Counted from the stretch's first letter, positions 11,950 through 26,397 are shown. The stretch is DNA of 64,000 nt from Ascidia mentula (GCA_947561715.1 OX387203.1:18104001-18168000), one strand, 5' to 3'. The notes: a model not told the origin generated them from the letters alone. Program-made: numbers and translations.

Positions 11950-13996
11950 TAGTATTAGTGTGCAAAATTTCAAGTCGCTTGATACAAAAATGTTCAAATC
12001 AAAGGCGGACAACTCTCAAAATTACTTAATTACGCCCAACCGTAGCCATCATAGTTTCAAACATGCGTTTTTGTTCGCGAATAAAAAACTAAAAAACATA
12101 GGCCAATTTGGTTTTTACTGCTTGTTTTCAACTGCCATCTAGTATTTGTGTGCAAAATTTCAAGTCGCTTGATATAAAAATGTTCAAATCACAGGCGGAC
12201 AACTCTCAAAATTACTTAATTACGCCCAACCGTAGCCATCATAGTTTCAAACATGCGTTTTTGTTCGCGAATAAAAAACAAAAAGACATACGCCAGTTTG
12301 GTTTTCACTGCTTGTTTTGTACTGGTATCTAGTATTAGTGTGCAAAATTTCAAGTCGCTTGATACAAAAATGTTCAAATCAAAGGCGGACAACTCTCAAA
12401 ATTACTTAATTACGCCCAACCGTAGCCATCATAGTTTCAAACATGCGTTTTTGTTCGCGAATAAAAAACTAAAAAACATAGGCCAATTTGGTTTTTACTG
12501 CTTGTTTTCAACTGCCATCTAGTATTTGTGTGCAAAATTTCAAGTCGCTTGATATAAAAATGTTCAAATCACAGGCGGACAACTCTCAAAATTACTTAAT
12601 TACGCCCAACCGTAGCCATCATAGTTTCAAACATGCGTTTTTGTTCGCGAATAAAAAACGAAAAGACATACGCCAGTTTGGTTTTTACTGCTTGTTTTGT
12701 ACTGGTATCTAGTATTTGTGTGCAAAATTTCAAGTCGCTTGATATAAAAATGTTCAAATCACAGGCGGACAACTCTCAAAATTACTTAATTACGCCCAAC
12801 CGTAGCCATCATAGTTTCAAACATGCGTTTTTGTTCGCGAATAAAAAACTAAAAAACATAGGCCAATTTGGTTTTTACTGCTTGTTTTCAACTGCCATCT
12901 AGTATTTGTGTGCAAAATTTCAAGTCGCTTGATATAAAAATGTTCAAATCACAGGCGGACAACTCTCAAAATTACTTAATTACGCCCAACCGTAGCCATC
13001 ATAGTTTCAAACATGCGTTTTTGTTCGCGAATAAAAAACGAAAAGACATACGCCAGTTTGGTTTTTACTGCTTGTTTTCAACTGCCATCTAGTATTTGTG
13101 TGGAAAATTTCAAGTCGCTTGATATAAAAATGTTCAAATCAAAGGCGGACAACTCTCAAAATTATTTAATTACGCCCAACCGTAGCCATCATAGTTTCAA
13201 ACATGTGTTTTTGTTCGCGAATAAAAAACTAAAAGACATACGCCAATTTGGTTTTTACTGCTTGTTTTCAACTGCCATCTAGTATTTGTGTGCAAAATTT
13301 CAAGTCGCTTGATACAAAAATGTTCAAATCAAAGGCGGACAACTTTCAAAATTACTTAATTACGCCCAACCGCAGCCATCATAGTTTCAAACATGCGTTT
13401 TTGTTCGCGAATAAAAAACAAAAAGACATACGCCAGTTTGGTTTTCACTGCTTGTTTTGTACTGGTATCTAGTATTAGTGTGCAAAATTTCAAGTCGCTT
13501 GATACAAAAATGTTCAAATCAAAGGCGGACAACTCTCAAAATTACTTAATTACGCCCAACCGTAGCCATCATAGTTTCAAACATGCGTTTTTGTTCGCGA
13601 ATAAAAAACTAAAAAACATAGGCCAATTTGTTTTTTTCTGCTTGTTTTCAACTGCCATCTAGTATTTGTGTGCAAAATTTCATGTCGCTTGATATAAAAA
13701 TGTTCAAATCAAAGGCGGACAACTCTCAAAATTACTTAATTACGCCCAACCGTAGCCAACATAGTTTCAAACATGTGTTTTTGTTCGCGAATAAAAAACT
13801 AAAAGACATACGCCAATTTGGTTTTTACTGCTTGTTTTGTGCTGCCATCTAGTATTTGTGTGCAAAATTTCAAGTCGCTTGATATAAAAATGTTCAAATC
13901 AAAGGCGGACAACTCTCAAAATTACTTAATTACGCCCAACCGTAGCCATCATAGTTTCAAACATGTGTTTTTGTTCGCGAATAAAAAACGAAAAAA

Positions 13997-14002
13997 CATA
14001 TA
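13997..14002 (+). other. 2-bp gain ACATATAGG, first of four
   Basis: ACATAGG is lengthened to ACATATAGG, giving a 192-bp monomer. The same gain occurs in the equivalent monomer of the other three inner units at about 15899, 19701 and 21794 and nowhere else. It is a clean shared-derived marker for the 10-monomer unit. Confidence 0.9.
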
Positions 14003-17000
14003 GGCCAATTTGGTTTTTACTGCTTGTTTTAAACTGCCATCTAGTATTTGTGTGGAAAATTTCAAGTCGCTTGATATAAAAATGTTCAAATCAAAGGCGG
14101 ACAACTCTCAAAATTACTTAATTACGCCCAACCGTAGCCATCATAGTTTCAAACATGTGTTTTTGTTCGCGAATAAAAAACTAAAAGACATACGCCAATT
14201 TGGTTTTTACTGCTTGTTTTGTACTGCCATCTAGTATTTGTGTGCAAAATTTCAAGTCGCTTGATATAAAAATGTTCAAATCAAAGGCGGACAACTCTCA
14301 AAATTACTTAATTACGCCCAACCGTAGCCATCATAGTTTCAAACATGTGTTTTTGTTCGCGAATAAAAAAATAAAAGACATACGCCAATTTGGTTTTTAC
14401 TGCTTGTTTTCAACTGCCATCTAGTATTTGTGTGCAAAATTTCAAGTCGCTTGATATAAAAATGTTCAAATCACAGGCGGACAACTCTCAAAATTACTTA
14501 ATTACGCCCAACCGTAGCCATCATAGTTTCAAACATGCGTTTTTGTTCGCGAATAAAAAACGAAAAGACATACGCCAGTTTGGTTTTTACTGCTTGTTTT
14601 GTACTGGTATCTAGTATTAGTGTGCAAAATTTCAAGTCGCTTGATATAAAAATGTTCAAATCACAGGCGGACAACTCTCAAAATTACTTAATTACGCCCA
14701 ACCGTAGCCATCATAGTTTCAAACATGCGTTTTTGTTCGCGAATAAAAAACTAAAAAACATAGGCCAATTTGGTTTTTACTGCTTGTTTTCAACTGCCAT
14801 CTAGTATTTGTGTGCAAAATTTCAAGTCGCTTGATATAAAAATGTTCAAATCACAGGCGGACAACTCTCAAAATTACTTAATTACGCCCAACCGTAGCCA
14901 TCATAGTTTCAAACATGCGTTTTTGTTCGCGAATAAAAAACGAAAAGACATACGCCAGTTTGGTTTTTACTGCTTGTTTTCAACTGCCATCTAGTATTTG
15001 TGTGGAAAATTTCAAGTCGCTTGATATAAAAATGTTCAAATCAAAGGCGGACAACTCTCAAAATTATTTAATTACGCCCAACCGTAGCCATCATAGTTTC
15101 AAACATGTGTTTTTGTTCGCGAATAAAAAACTAAAAGACATACGCCAATTTGGTTTTTACTGCTTGTTTTCAACTGCCATCTAGTATTTGTGTGCAAAAT
15201 TTCAAGTCGCTTGATACAAAAATGTTCAAATCAAAGGCGGACAACTTTCAAAATTACTTAATTACGCCCAACCGCAGCCATCATAGTTTCAAACATGCGT
15301 TTTTGTTCGCGAATAAAAAACAAAAAGACATACGCCAGTTTGGTTTTCACTGCTTGTTTTGTACTGGTATCTAGTATTAGTGTGCAAAATTTCAAGTCGC
15401 TTGATACAAAAATGTTCAAATCAAAGGCGGACAACTCTCAAAATTACTTAATTACGCCCAACCGTAGCCATCATAGTTTCAAACATGCGTTTTTGTTCGC
15501 GAATAAAAAACTAAAAAACATAGGCCAATTTGTTTTTTTCTGCTTGTTTTCAACTGCCATCTAGTATTTGTGTGCAAAATTTCAAGTCGCTTGATATAAA
15601 AATGTTCAAATCACAGGCGGACAACTCTCAAAATTACTTAATTACGCCCAACCGTAGCCAACATAGTTTCAAACATGTGTTTTTGTTCGCGAATAAAAAA
15701 CTAAAAGACATACGCCAATTTGGTTTTTACTGCTTGTTTTGTACTGCCATCTAGTATTTGTGTGCAAAATTTCAAGTCGCTTGATATAAAAATGTTCAAA
15801 TCAAAGGCGGACAACTCTCAAAATTACTTAATTACGCCCAACCGTAGCCATCATAGTTTCAAACATGTGTTTTTGTTCGCGAATAAAAAACGAAAAAACA
15901 TATAGGCCAATTTGGTTTTTACTGCTTGTTTTAAACTGCCATCTAGTATTTGTGTGCAAAATTTCAAGTCGCTTGATATAAAAATGTTCAAATCAAAGGC
16001 GGACAACTCTCAAAATTACTTAATTACGCCCAACCGTAGCCATCATAGTTTCAAACATGTGTTTTTGTTCGCGAATAAAAAACTAAAAGACATACGCCAA
16101 TTTGGTTTTTACTGCTCGTTTTCAACTGCCATCTAGTATTTGTGTGCAAAATTTCAAGTCGCTTGATATAAAAATGTTCAAATCAAAGGCGGACAACTCT
16201 CAAAATTACTTAATTACGCCCAACCGTAGCCATCGTAGTTTCAAACATGCGTTTTTGTTCGCGAATAAAAAACAAAAAGACATACGCCAGTTTGGTTTTC
16301 ACTGCTTGTTTTGTACTGGTATCTAGTATTTGTGTGCAAAATTTCAAGTCGCTTGATATAAAAATGTTGAAATCAAAGGCGGACAACTCTCAAAATTACT
16401 TAATTACGCCCAACCGTAGCCATCATAGTTTCAAACATGCGTTTTCGTTCGCGAATAAAAAACTAAAAAACATAGGCCAATTTGGTTTTTACTGCTCGTT
16501 TTCAACTGCCATCTAGTATTTGTGTGCAAAATTTCAAGTCGCTTGATACAAAAATGATCAAATCAAAGGCGGACAACTCTCAAAATTACTTAATTACGCC
16601 CAACCGTAGCCATCATAGTTTCAAACATGCGTTTTCGTTCGCGAATAAAAAACTAAAAAACATAGGCCAATTTGGTTTTTACTGCTCGTTTTCAACTGCC
16701 ATCTAGTATTTGTGTGCAAAATTTCAAGTCGCTTGATATAAAAATGATCAAATCAAAGGCGGACAACTCTCAAAATTACTTAATTACGCGCAACCGTAGC
16801 CATCATAGTTTCAAACATGCGTTTTTGTTCGCGAATAAAAAACAAAAAGACATACGCCAGTTTGGTTTTCACTGCTTGTTTTGTACTGGTATCTAGTATT
16901 AGTGTGCAAAATTTCAAATCGCTTGATACAAAAATGTTCAAATCAAAGGCGGACAACTCTCAAAATTACTTAATTACGCCCAACCGTAGCCATCATAGTT

Positions 17001-17083
17001 TCAAACATGCGTTTTTGTTCGCGAATAAAAAACTAAAAGACATACGCCAATTTGGTTTTTACTGCTTGTTTTCAACTGCCTTC

Positions 17084-17843
17084 TAGTATTTGTGTGCAAA
17101 ATTTCAAGTCGCTTGATATAAAAATGTTCAAATCAAAGGCGGACAACTCTCAAAATTACTTAATTACGCCCAACAGTAGCCATCATAGTTTCAAACATGC
17201 GTTTTTGTTTGCGAATAAAAAACAAAAAGACATACGCCAGTTTGGTTTTCACTGCTTGTTTTGTACTGGTATCTACTATTAGTGTGCACAATTTCAAGTC
17301 GCTTGATACAAAAATGTTCATATCAAAGGCGGACAACTCTCAAAATTACTTAATTACGCCCAACCGTAGCCATCATAGTTTCAAACATGCGTTTTTGTTC
17401 GCGAATAAAAAACTAAAAGACATACGCCAATTTGGTTTTTACTGCTTGTTTTAAACTGCCATCTAGTATTTGTGTGCAAAATTTCAAGTCGCTTGATATA
17501 AAAATGTTCAAATCAAAGGCGGACAACTCTCAAAATTACTTAATTACGCCCAACCGTAGCCATCATAGTTTCAAACATGCGTTTTTGTTCGCGAATAAAA
17601 AACTAAAAGACATACGCCAATTTGGTTTTTACTGCTTGTTTTCAACTGCCATCTAGTATTTGTGTGCAAAATTTCAAGTCGCTTGATACAAAAATATTCA
17701 AATCAAAGGCGGACAACTTTCAAAATTACTTAATTACGCCCAACCTTAGCCATCATAGTTTCAAACATGCGTTTTTGTTCGCGAATAAAAAACAAAAAGA
17801 CATACGCCAGTTTGGTTTTCACTGCTTGTTTTGTACTGGTATC
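17084..17843 (+). repeat. L module, copy 2
   Basis: Same ordered markers as the copy at 11.2 kb: GCCTTC just before it, TTTGTTTGCG, TACTATT at 17274, TTCATATC, TTTTAAACTG, CAACTTTC. It has private GTGCACAATTT and AAAATATTC, both shared only with the copy at 23.9 kb within this module family, and CAACAGTAGCC. It lies inside superblock X copy 1. Confidence 0.85.
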
Positions 17844-18223
17844 TAGTATTTGTGTGCAAAATTTCAAGTCGCTTGATATAAAAATGTTCAAATCAAAGGC
17901 GGACAACTCTCAAAATTACTTAATTACGCCCAACCGTAGCCATCATAGTTTCAAACATGCGTTTTCGTTCGCGAATAAAAAACTAAAAAACATAGGCCAA
18001 TTTGGTTTTTACTGCTCGTTTTCAACTGCCATCTAGTATTTGTGTGCAAAATTTCAAGTCGCTTGATACAAAAATGATCAAATCAAAGGCGGACAACTCT
18101 CAAAATTACTTAATTACGCCCAACCGTAGCCATCATAGTTTCAAACATGCGTTTTCGTTCGCGAATAAAAAACTAAAAAACATAGGCCAATTTGGTTTTT
18201 ACTGCTTGTTTTCAACTGCCATC

Positions 18224-21200
18224 TAGTATTTGTGTGCAAAATTTCAAGTCGCTTGATATAAAAATGTTCAAATCACAGGCGGACAACTCTCAAAATTACT
18301 TAATTACGCCCAACCGTAGCCATCATAGTTTCAAACATGCGTTTTTGTTCGCGAATAAAAAACGAAAAGACATACGCCAGTTTGGTTTTTACTGCTTGTT
18401 TTGTACTGGTATCTAGTATTTGTGTGCAAAATTTCAAGTCGCTTGATATAAAAATGTTCAAATCACAGGCGGACAACTCTCAAAATTACTTAATTACGCC
18501 CAACCGTAGCCATCATAGTTTCAAACATGCGTTTTTGTTCGCGAATAAAAAACTAAAAAACATAGGCCAATTTGGTTTTTACTGCTTGTTTTCAACTGCC
18601 ATCTAGTATTTGTGTGCAAAATTTCAAGTCGCTTGATATAAAAATGTTCAAATCACAGGCGGACAACTCTCAAAATTACTTAATTACGCCCAACCGTAGC
18701 CATCATAGTTTCAAACATGCGTTTTTGTTCGCGAATAAAAAACGAAAAGACATACGCCAGTTTGGTTTTTACTGCTTGTTTTCAACTGCCATCTAGTATT
18801 TGTGTGGAAAATTTCAAGTCGCTTGATATAAAAATGTTCAAATCAAAGGCGGACAACTCTCAAAATTATTTAATTACGCCCAACCGTAGCCATCATAGTT
18901 TCAAACATGTGTTTTTGTTCGCGAATAAAAAACTAAAAGACATACGCCAATTTGGTTTTTACTGCTTGTTTTCAACTGCCATCTAGTATTTGTGTGCAAA
19001 ATTTCAAGTCGCTTGATACAAAAATGTTCAAATCAAAGGCGGACAACTTTCAAAATTACTTAATTACGCCCAACCGCAGCCATCATAGTTTCAAACATGC
19101 GTTTTTGTTCGCGAATAAAAAACAAAAAGACATACGCCAGTTTGGTTTTCACTGCTTGTTTTGTACTGGTATCTAGTATTAGTGTGCAAAATTTCAAGTC
19201 GCTTGATACAAAAATGTTCAAATCAAAGGCGGACAACTCTCAAAATTACTTAATTACGCCCAACCGTAGCCATCATAGTTTCAAACATGCGTTTTTGTTC
19301 GCGAATAAAAAACTAAAAAACATAGGCCAATTTGTTTTTTTCTGCTTGTTTTCAACTGCCATCTAGTATTTGTGTGCAAAATTTCAAGTCGCTTGATATA
19401 AAAATGTTCAAATCAAAGGCGGACAACTCTCAAAATTACTTAATTACGCCCAACCGTAGCCAACATAGTTTCAAACATGTGTTTTTGTTCGCGAATAAAA
19501 AACTAAAAGACATACGCCAATTTGGTTTTTACTGCTTGTTTTGTACTGCCATCTAGTATTTGTGTGCAAAATTTCAAGTCGCTTGATATAAAAATGTTCA
19601 AATCAAAGGCGGACAACTCTCAAAATTACTTAATTACGCCCAACCGTAGCCATCATAGTTTCAAACATGTGTTTTTGTTCGCGAATAAAAAACGAAAAAA
19701 CATATAGGCCAATTTGGTTTTTACTGCTTGTTTTAAACTGCCATCTAGTATTTGTGTGGAAAATTTCAAGTCGCTTGATATAAAAATGTTCAAATCAAAG
19801 GCGGACAACTCTCAAAATTACTTAATTACGCCCAACCGTAGCCATCATAGTTTCAAACATGTGTTTTTGTTCGCGAATAAAAAACTAAAAGACATACGCC
19901 AATTTGGTTTTTACTGCTTGTTTTGTACTGCCATCTAGTATTTGTGTGCAAAATTTCAAGTCGCTTGATATAAAAATGTTCAAATCAAAGGCGGACAACT
20001 CTCAAAATTACTTAATTACGCCCAACCGTAGCCATCATAGTTTCAAACATGTGTTTTTGTTCGCGAATAAAAAAATAAAAGACATACGCCAATTTGGTTT
20101 TTACTGCTTGTTTTGTACTGCCATCTAGTATTTGTGTGCAAAATTTCAAGTCGCTTGATATAAAAATGTTCAAATCAAAGGCGGACAACTCTCAAAATTA
20201 CTTAATTACGCCCAACCGTAGCCATCATAGTTTCAAACATGCGTTTTTGTTCGCGAATAAAAAACTAAAAAACATAGGCCAATTTGGTTTTTACTGCTTG
20301 TTTTCAACTGCCATCTAGTATTTGTGTGCAAAATTTCAAGTCGCTTGATATAAAAATGTTCAAATCACAGGCGGACAACTCTCAAAATTACTTAATTACG
20401 CCCAACCGTAGCCATCATAGTTTCAAACATGCGTTTTTGTTCGCGAATAAAAAACGAAAAGACATACGCCAGTTTGGTTTTTACTGCTTGTTTTGTACTG
20501 GTATCTAGTATTAGTGTGCAAAATTTCAAGTCGCTTGATATAAAAATGTTCAAATCACAGGCGGACAACTCTCAAAATTACTTAATTACGCCCAACCGTA
20601 GCCATCATAGTTTCAAACATGCGTTTTTGTTCGCGAATAAAAAACTAAAAAACATAGGCCAATTTGGTTTTTACTGCTTGTTTTCAACTGCCATCTAGTA
20701 TTTGTGTGCAAAATTTCAAGTCGCTTGATATAAAAATGTTCAAATCACAGGCGGACAACTCTCAAAATTACTTAATTACGCCCAACCGTAGCCATCATAG
20801 TTTCAAACATGCGTTTTTGTTCGCGAATAAAAAACGAAAAGACATACGCCAGTTTGGTTTTTACTGCTTGTTTTCAACTGCCATCTAGTATTTGTGTGGA
20901 AAATTTCAAGTCGCTTGATATAAAAATGTTCAAATCAAAGGCGGACAACTCTCAAAATTATTTAATTACGCCCAACCGTAGCCATCATAGTTTCAAACAT
21001 GTGTTTTTGTTCGCGAATAAAAAACTAAAAGACATACGCCAATTTGGTTTTTACTGCTTGTTTTCAACTGCCATCTAGTATTTGTGTGCAAAATTTCAAG
21101 TCGCTTGATACAAAAATGTTCAAATCAAAGGCGGACAACTTTCAAAATTACTTAATTACGCCCAACCGCAGCCATCATAGTTTCAAACATGCGTTTTTGT

Positions 21201-24200
21201 TCGCGAATAAAAAACAAAAAGACATACGCCAGTTTGGTTTTCACTGCTTGTTTTGTACTGGTATCTAGTATTAGTGTGCAAAATTTCAAGTCGCTTGATA
21301 CAAAAATGTTCAAATCAAAGGCGGACAACTCTCAAAATTACTTAATTACGCCCAACCGTAGCCATCATAGTTTCAAACATGCGTTTTTGTTCGCGAATAA
21401 AAAACTAAAAAACATAGGCCAATTTGTTTTTTTCTGCTTGTTTTCAACTGCCATCTAGTATTTGTGTGCAAAATTTCAAGTCGCTTGATATAAAAATGTT
21501 CAAATCACAGGCGGACAACTCTCAAAATTACTTAATTACGCCCAACCGTAGCCAACATAGTTTCAAACATGTGTTTTTGTTCGCGAATAAAAAACTAAAA
21601 GACATACGCCAATTTGGTTTTTACTGCTTGTTTTGTACTGCCATCTAGTATTTGTGTGCAAAATTTCAAGTCGCTTGATATAAAAATGTTCAAATCAAAG
21701 GCGGACAACTCTCAAAATTACTTAATTACGCCCAACCGTAGCCATCATAGTTTCAAACATGTGTTTTTGTTCGCGAATAAAAAACGAAAAAACATATAGG
21801 CCAATTTGGTTTTTACTGCTTGTTTTAAACTGCCATCTAGTATTTGTGTGGAAAATTTCAAGTCGCTTGATATAAAAATGTTCAAATCAAAGGCGGACAA
21901 CTCTCAAAATTACTTAATTACGCCCAACCGTAGCCATCATAGTTTCAAACATGTGTTTTTGTTCGCGAATAAAAAACTAAAAGACATACGCCAATTTGGT
22001 TTTTACTGCTCGTTTTCAACTGCCATCTAGTATTTGTGTGCAAAATTTCAAGTCGCTTGATATAAAAATGTTCAAATCAAAGGCGGACAACTCTCAAAAT
22101 TACTTAATTACGCCCAACCGTAGCCATCGTAGTTTCAAACATGCGTTTTTGTTCGCGAATAAAAAACTAAAAAACATAGGCCAATTTGGTTTTTACTGCT
22201 TGTTTTAAACTGCCATCTAGTATTTGTGTGGAAAATTTCAAGTCGCTTGATATAAAAATGTTCTAATCAAAGGCGGACAACTCTCAAAATTACTTAATTA
22301 CGCCCAACCGTAGCCATCGTAGTTTCAAACATGCGTTTTTGTTCGCGAATAAAAAACTAAAAAACATAGGCCAATTTGGTTTTTACTGCTTGTTTTAAAC
22401 TGCCATCTAGTATTTGTGTGGAAAATTTCAAGTCGCTTGATATAAAAATGTTCAAATCAAAGGCGGACAACTCTCAAAATTACTTAATTACGCCCAACCG
22501 TAGCCATCATAGTTTCAAACATGTGTTTTTGTTCGCGAATAAAAAACTAAAAGACATACGCCAATTTGGTTTTCACTGCTCGTTTTCAACTGCCATCTAG
22601 TATTTGTGTGCAAAATTTCAAGTCGCTTGATACAAAAATGTTCAAATCAAAGGCGGACAACTTTCAAAATTACTTAATTACGCGCAACCGTAGCCATTAT
22701 AGTTTCAAACATGCGTTTTTGTTCGCGAATAAAAAACAAAAAGACATACGCCAGTTTGGTTTTCACTGCTTGTTTTGTACTGGTATCTAGTATTTGTGTG
22801 CAAAATTTCAAGTCGCTTGATACAAAAATGTTCAAATCAAAGGCGGACAACTCTCAAAATTACTTAATTACGCCCAACCGTAGCCATCATACTTTCAAAC
22901 ATGCGTTTTTGTTCGCGAATAAAAAACTAAAAGACATACGCACATTTGGTTTTCACTGCTCGTTTTCAACTGCCATCTAGTATTTGTGTGCAAAATTTCA
23001 AGTCGCTTGATACAAAAATATTCAAATCAAAGGCGGACAACTTTCAAAATTACTTAATTACGCCCAACCTTAGCCATCATAGTTTCAAACATGCGTTTTT
23101 GTTCGCGAATAAAAAACAAAAAGACATACGCCAGTTTGGATTTCACTGCTTGTTTTGTACTGGTATCTAGTATTTGTGTGCAAAATTTCAAGTCGCTTGA
23201 TATAAAAATGTTGAAATCAAAGGCGGACAACTCTCAAAATTACTTAATTACGCCCAACCGTAGCCATCATAGTTTCAAACATGCGTTTTCGTTCGCGAAT
23301 AAAAAACTAAAAAACATAGGCCAATTTGGTTTTTACTGCTCGTTTTCAACTGCCATCTAGTATTTGTGTGCAAAATTTCAAGTCGCTTGATACAAAAATG
23401 ATCAAATCAAAGGCGGACAACTCTCAAAATTACTTAATTACGCCCAACCGTAGCCATCATAGTTTCAAACATGCGTTTTCGTTCGCGAATAAAAAACTAA
23501 AAAACATAGGCCAATTTGGTTTTTACTGCTCGTTTTCAACTGCCATCTAGTATTTGTGTGCAAAATTTCAAGTCGCTTGATATAAAAATGATCAAATCAA
23601 AGGCGGACAACTCTCAAAATTACTTAATTACGCGCAACCGTAGCCATCATAGTTTCAAACATGCGTTTTTGTTCGCGAATAAAAAACAAAAAGACATACG
23701 CCAGTTTGGTTTTCACTGCTTGTTTTGTACTGGTATCTAGTATTAGTGTGCAAAATTTCAAATCGCTTGATACAAAAATGTTCAAATCAAAGGCGGACAA
23801 CTCTCAAAATTACTTAATTACGCCCAACCGTAGCCATCATAGTTTCAAACATGCGTTTTTGTTCGCGAATAAAAAACTAAAAGACATACGCCAATTTGGT
23901 TTTTACTGCTTGTTTTCAACTGCCTTCTAGTATTTGTGTGCAAAATTTCAAGTCGCTTGATATAAAAATGTTCAAATCAAAGGCGGACAACTCTCAAAAT
24001 TACTTAATTACGCCCAACAGTAGCCATCATAGTTTCAAACATGCGTTTTTGTTTGCGAATAAAAAACAAAAAGACATACGCCAGTTTGGTTTTCACTGCT
24101 TGTTTTGTACTGGTATCTACTATTAGTGTGCACAATTTCAAGTCGCTTGATACAAAAATGTTCATATCAAAGGCGGACAACTCTCAAAATTACTTAATTA

Positions 24201-25067
24201 CGCCCAACCGTAGCCATCATAGTTTCAAACATGCGTTTTTGTTCGCGAATAAAAAACTAAAAGACATACGCCAATTTGGTTTTTACTGCTTGTTTTAAAC
24301 TGCCATCTAGTATTTGTGTGCAAAATTTCAAGTCGCTTGATATAAAAATGTTCAAATCAAAGGCGGACAACTCTCAAAATTACTTAATTACGCCCAACCG
24401 TAGCCATCATAGTTTCAAACATGCGTTTTTGTTCGCGAATAAAAAACTAAAAGACATACGCCAATTTGGTTTTTACTGCTTGTTTTCAACTGCCATCTAG
24501 TATTTGTGTGCAAAATTTCAAGTCGCTTGATACAAAAATATTCAAATCAAAGGCGGACAACTTTCAAAATTACTTAATTACGCCCAACCTTAGCCATCAT
24601 AGTTTCAAACATGCGTTTTTGTTCGCGAATAAAAAACAAAAAGACATACGCCAGTTTGGTTTTCACTGCTTGTTTTGTACTGGTATCTAGTATTTGTGTG
24701 CAAAATTTCAAGTCGCTTGATATAAAAATGTTCAAATCAAAGGCGGACAACTCTCAAAATTACTTAATTACGCCCAACCGTAGCCATCATAGTTTCAAAC
24801 ATGCGTTTTCGTTCGCGAATAAAAAACTAAAAAACATAGGCCAATTTGGTTTTTACTGCTCGTTTTCAACTGCCATCTAGTATTTGTGTGCAAAATTTCA
24901 AGTCGCTTGATACAAAAATGATCAAATCAAAGGCGGACAACTCTCAAAATTACTTAATTACGCCCAACCGTAGCCATCATAGTTTCAAACATGCGTTTTC
25001 GTTCGCGAATAAAAAACTAAAAAACATAGGCCAATTTGTTTTTTACTGCTCGTTTTCAACTGCCATC
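18224..25067 (+). repeat. Superblock X, copy 2 (36 monomers, 6,844 bp)
   Basis: Repeats copy 1 in order with six additional monomers. One is near 20.1-20.3 kb, making the first inner unit 11 monomers long. Five are between about 22.1 and 23.1 kb, between the CCATCGTAG monomer and the ATGTTGAAATC monomer. Inner units start at 18224 and 20316. Pairing of minor variants (GTATTTG against GTATTAG in the second monomer, AAAGG against ACAGG beside CCAACATAG) shows inner unit 1 matches inner unit 3 and inner unit 2 matches inner unit 4. The inner duplication therefore came first and the superblock duplication second. Confidence 0.9.
23928..24687 (+). repeat. L module, copy 3
   Basis: Matches the 17.1-kb copy including GTGCACAATTT, CAACAGTAGCC, AAAATATTC and CCAACCTTAGCC. 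It is therefore the superblock-duplicated partner of copy 2 and not an independent insertion. TACTATT lies at 24118. Confidence 0.87.
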
Positions 25068-26397
25068 TAGTATTTGTGTGCAAAATTTCAAGTCGCTTGA
25101 TATAAAAATGATCAAATCAAAGGCGGACAACTCTCAAAATTACTTAATTACGCGCAACCGTAGCCATCAGAGTTTCAAACATGCGTTTTTGTTCGCGAAT
25201 AAAAAACAAAAAGACATACGCCAGTTTGGTTTTCACTGCTTGTTTTGTACTGGTATCTAGTATTAGTGTGTAAAATTTCAAGTCGCTTGATACAAAAATG
25301 TTCAAATCAAAGGCGGACAACTCTCAAAATTACTTAATTACGCCCAACCGTAGCCATCATAGTTTCAAACATGCGTTTTTGTTCGCGAATAAAAAACTAA
25401 AAGACATACGCCAATTTGGTTTTTACTGCTTGTTTTCAACTGCCTTCTAGTATTTGTGTGCAAAATTTCAAGTCGCTTGATATAAAAATGTTCAAATCAA
25501 AGGCGGACAACTCTCAAAATTACTTAATTACGCCCAACCGTAGCCATCATAGTTTCAAACATGCGTTTTTGTTTGCGAATAAAAAACAAAAAGACATACG
25601 CCAGTTTGGTTTTCACTGCTTGTTTTGTACTGGTATCTACTATTAGTGTGCAAAATTTCAAGTCGCTTGATACAAAAATGTTCATATCAAAGGCGGACAA
25701 CTCTCAAAATTACTTAATTACGCCCAACCGTAGCCATCATAGTTTCAAACATGCGTTTTTGTTCGCGAATAAAAAACTAAAAGACATACGCCAATTTGGT
25801 TTTTACTGCTTGTTTTAAACTGCCATCTAGTATTTGTGTGCAAAATTTCAAGTCGCTTGATATAAAAATGTTCAAATCAAAGGCGGACAACTCTCAAAAT
25901 TACTTAATTACGCCCAACCGTAGCCATCATAGTTTCAAACATGCGTTTTTGTTCGCGAATAAAAAACTAAAAGACATACGCCAATTTGGTTTTTACTGCT
26001 TGTTTTCAACTGCCATCTAGTATTTGTGTGCAAAATTTCAAGTCGCTTGATACAAAAATGTTCAAATCAAAGGCGGACAACTTTCAAAATTACTTAATTA
26101 CGCCCAACCGTAGCCATCATAGTTTCAAACATGCGTTTTTTTTCGCGAATAAAAAACAAAAAGACATACGCCAGTTTGGTTTTCACTGCTTGTTTTGTAC
26201 TGGTATCTAGTATTAGTGTGCAAAATTTCAAGTCGCTTGATACAAAAATGTTCAAATCAAAGGCGGACAACTCTCAAAATTACTTAATTACGCCCAACCG
26301 TAGCCATCATAGTTGCAAACATGCGTTTTTGTTCGCGAATAAAAAACTAAAAAACATAGGCCAATTTGTTTTTTTCTGCTTTTTTTCAACTGCCATC
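25068..26397 (+). repeat. Partial third copy of the superblock right end
   Basis: From an ATGATC, ACGCGCAACC, CCATCAGAG monomer through L module 4 to a GTTGCAAAC monomer with TTTGTTTTTTTCTGC. It parallels 23.5-24.9 kb at an offset of 1,520 bp but with different minor variants. A GTGTGTAAAATTT change sits near 25268. Confidence 0.75.
25448..26207 (+). repeat. L module, copy 4
   Basis: Follows copy 3 at an offset of 1,520 bp, within a partial further duplication that starts at about 25068 with an ACGCGCAACC monomer. It lacks the CACAATTT and AAAATATTC changes of copies 2 and 3, so it descends from a different module version. TACTATT is at 25638. One T replaces G in the poly-T near 26140. Confidence 0.84.

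Larger units (their letters stand above)
12520..18223 (+). repeat. Superblock X, copy 1 (30 monomers, 5,704 bp)
   Basis: A long HOR whose ordered variants are repeated from 18224. It starts with two copies of a 10-monomer unit (12520-14421 and from 14422), each marked by CACAGGCGG monomers, GTGTGGAAAATTT, ATTATTTAATT, CCGCAGCC, TTTGTTTTTTTCTGC, CCAACATAG and a 2-bp gain (ACATATAGG). It then has CCATCGTAG (about 16234), ATGTTGAAATC (about 16369), ATGATC and ACGCGCAACC monomers and L module 2. The four-fold agreement in order makes block duplication certain; exact breakpoints are not visible. Confidence 0.9.

Noticed and set aside
2683-22264. ATGTTCTAATC in two places (about 2683 and 22258) as a sign of block transfer
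   Set aside because: Neighbouring variants differ completely, so an independent A-to-T change is more likely. The same goes for TGCTAGTTTT at about 10031 and 45955.
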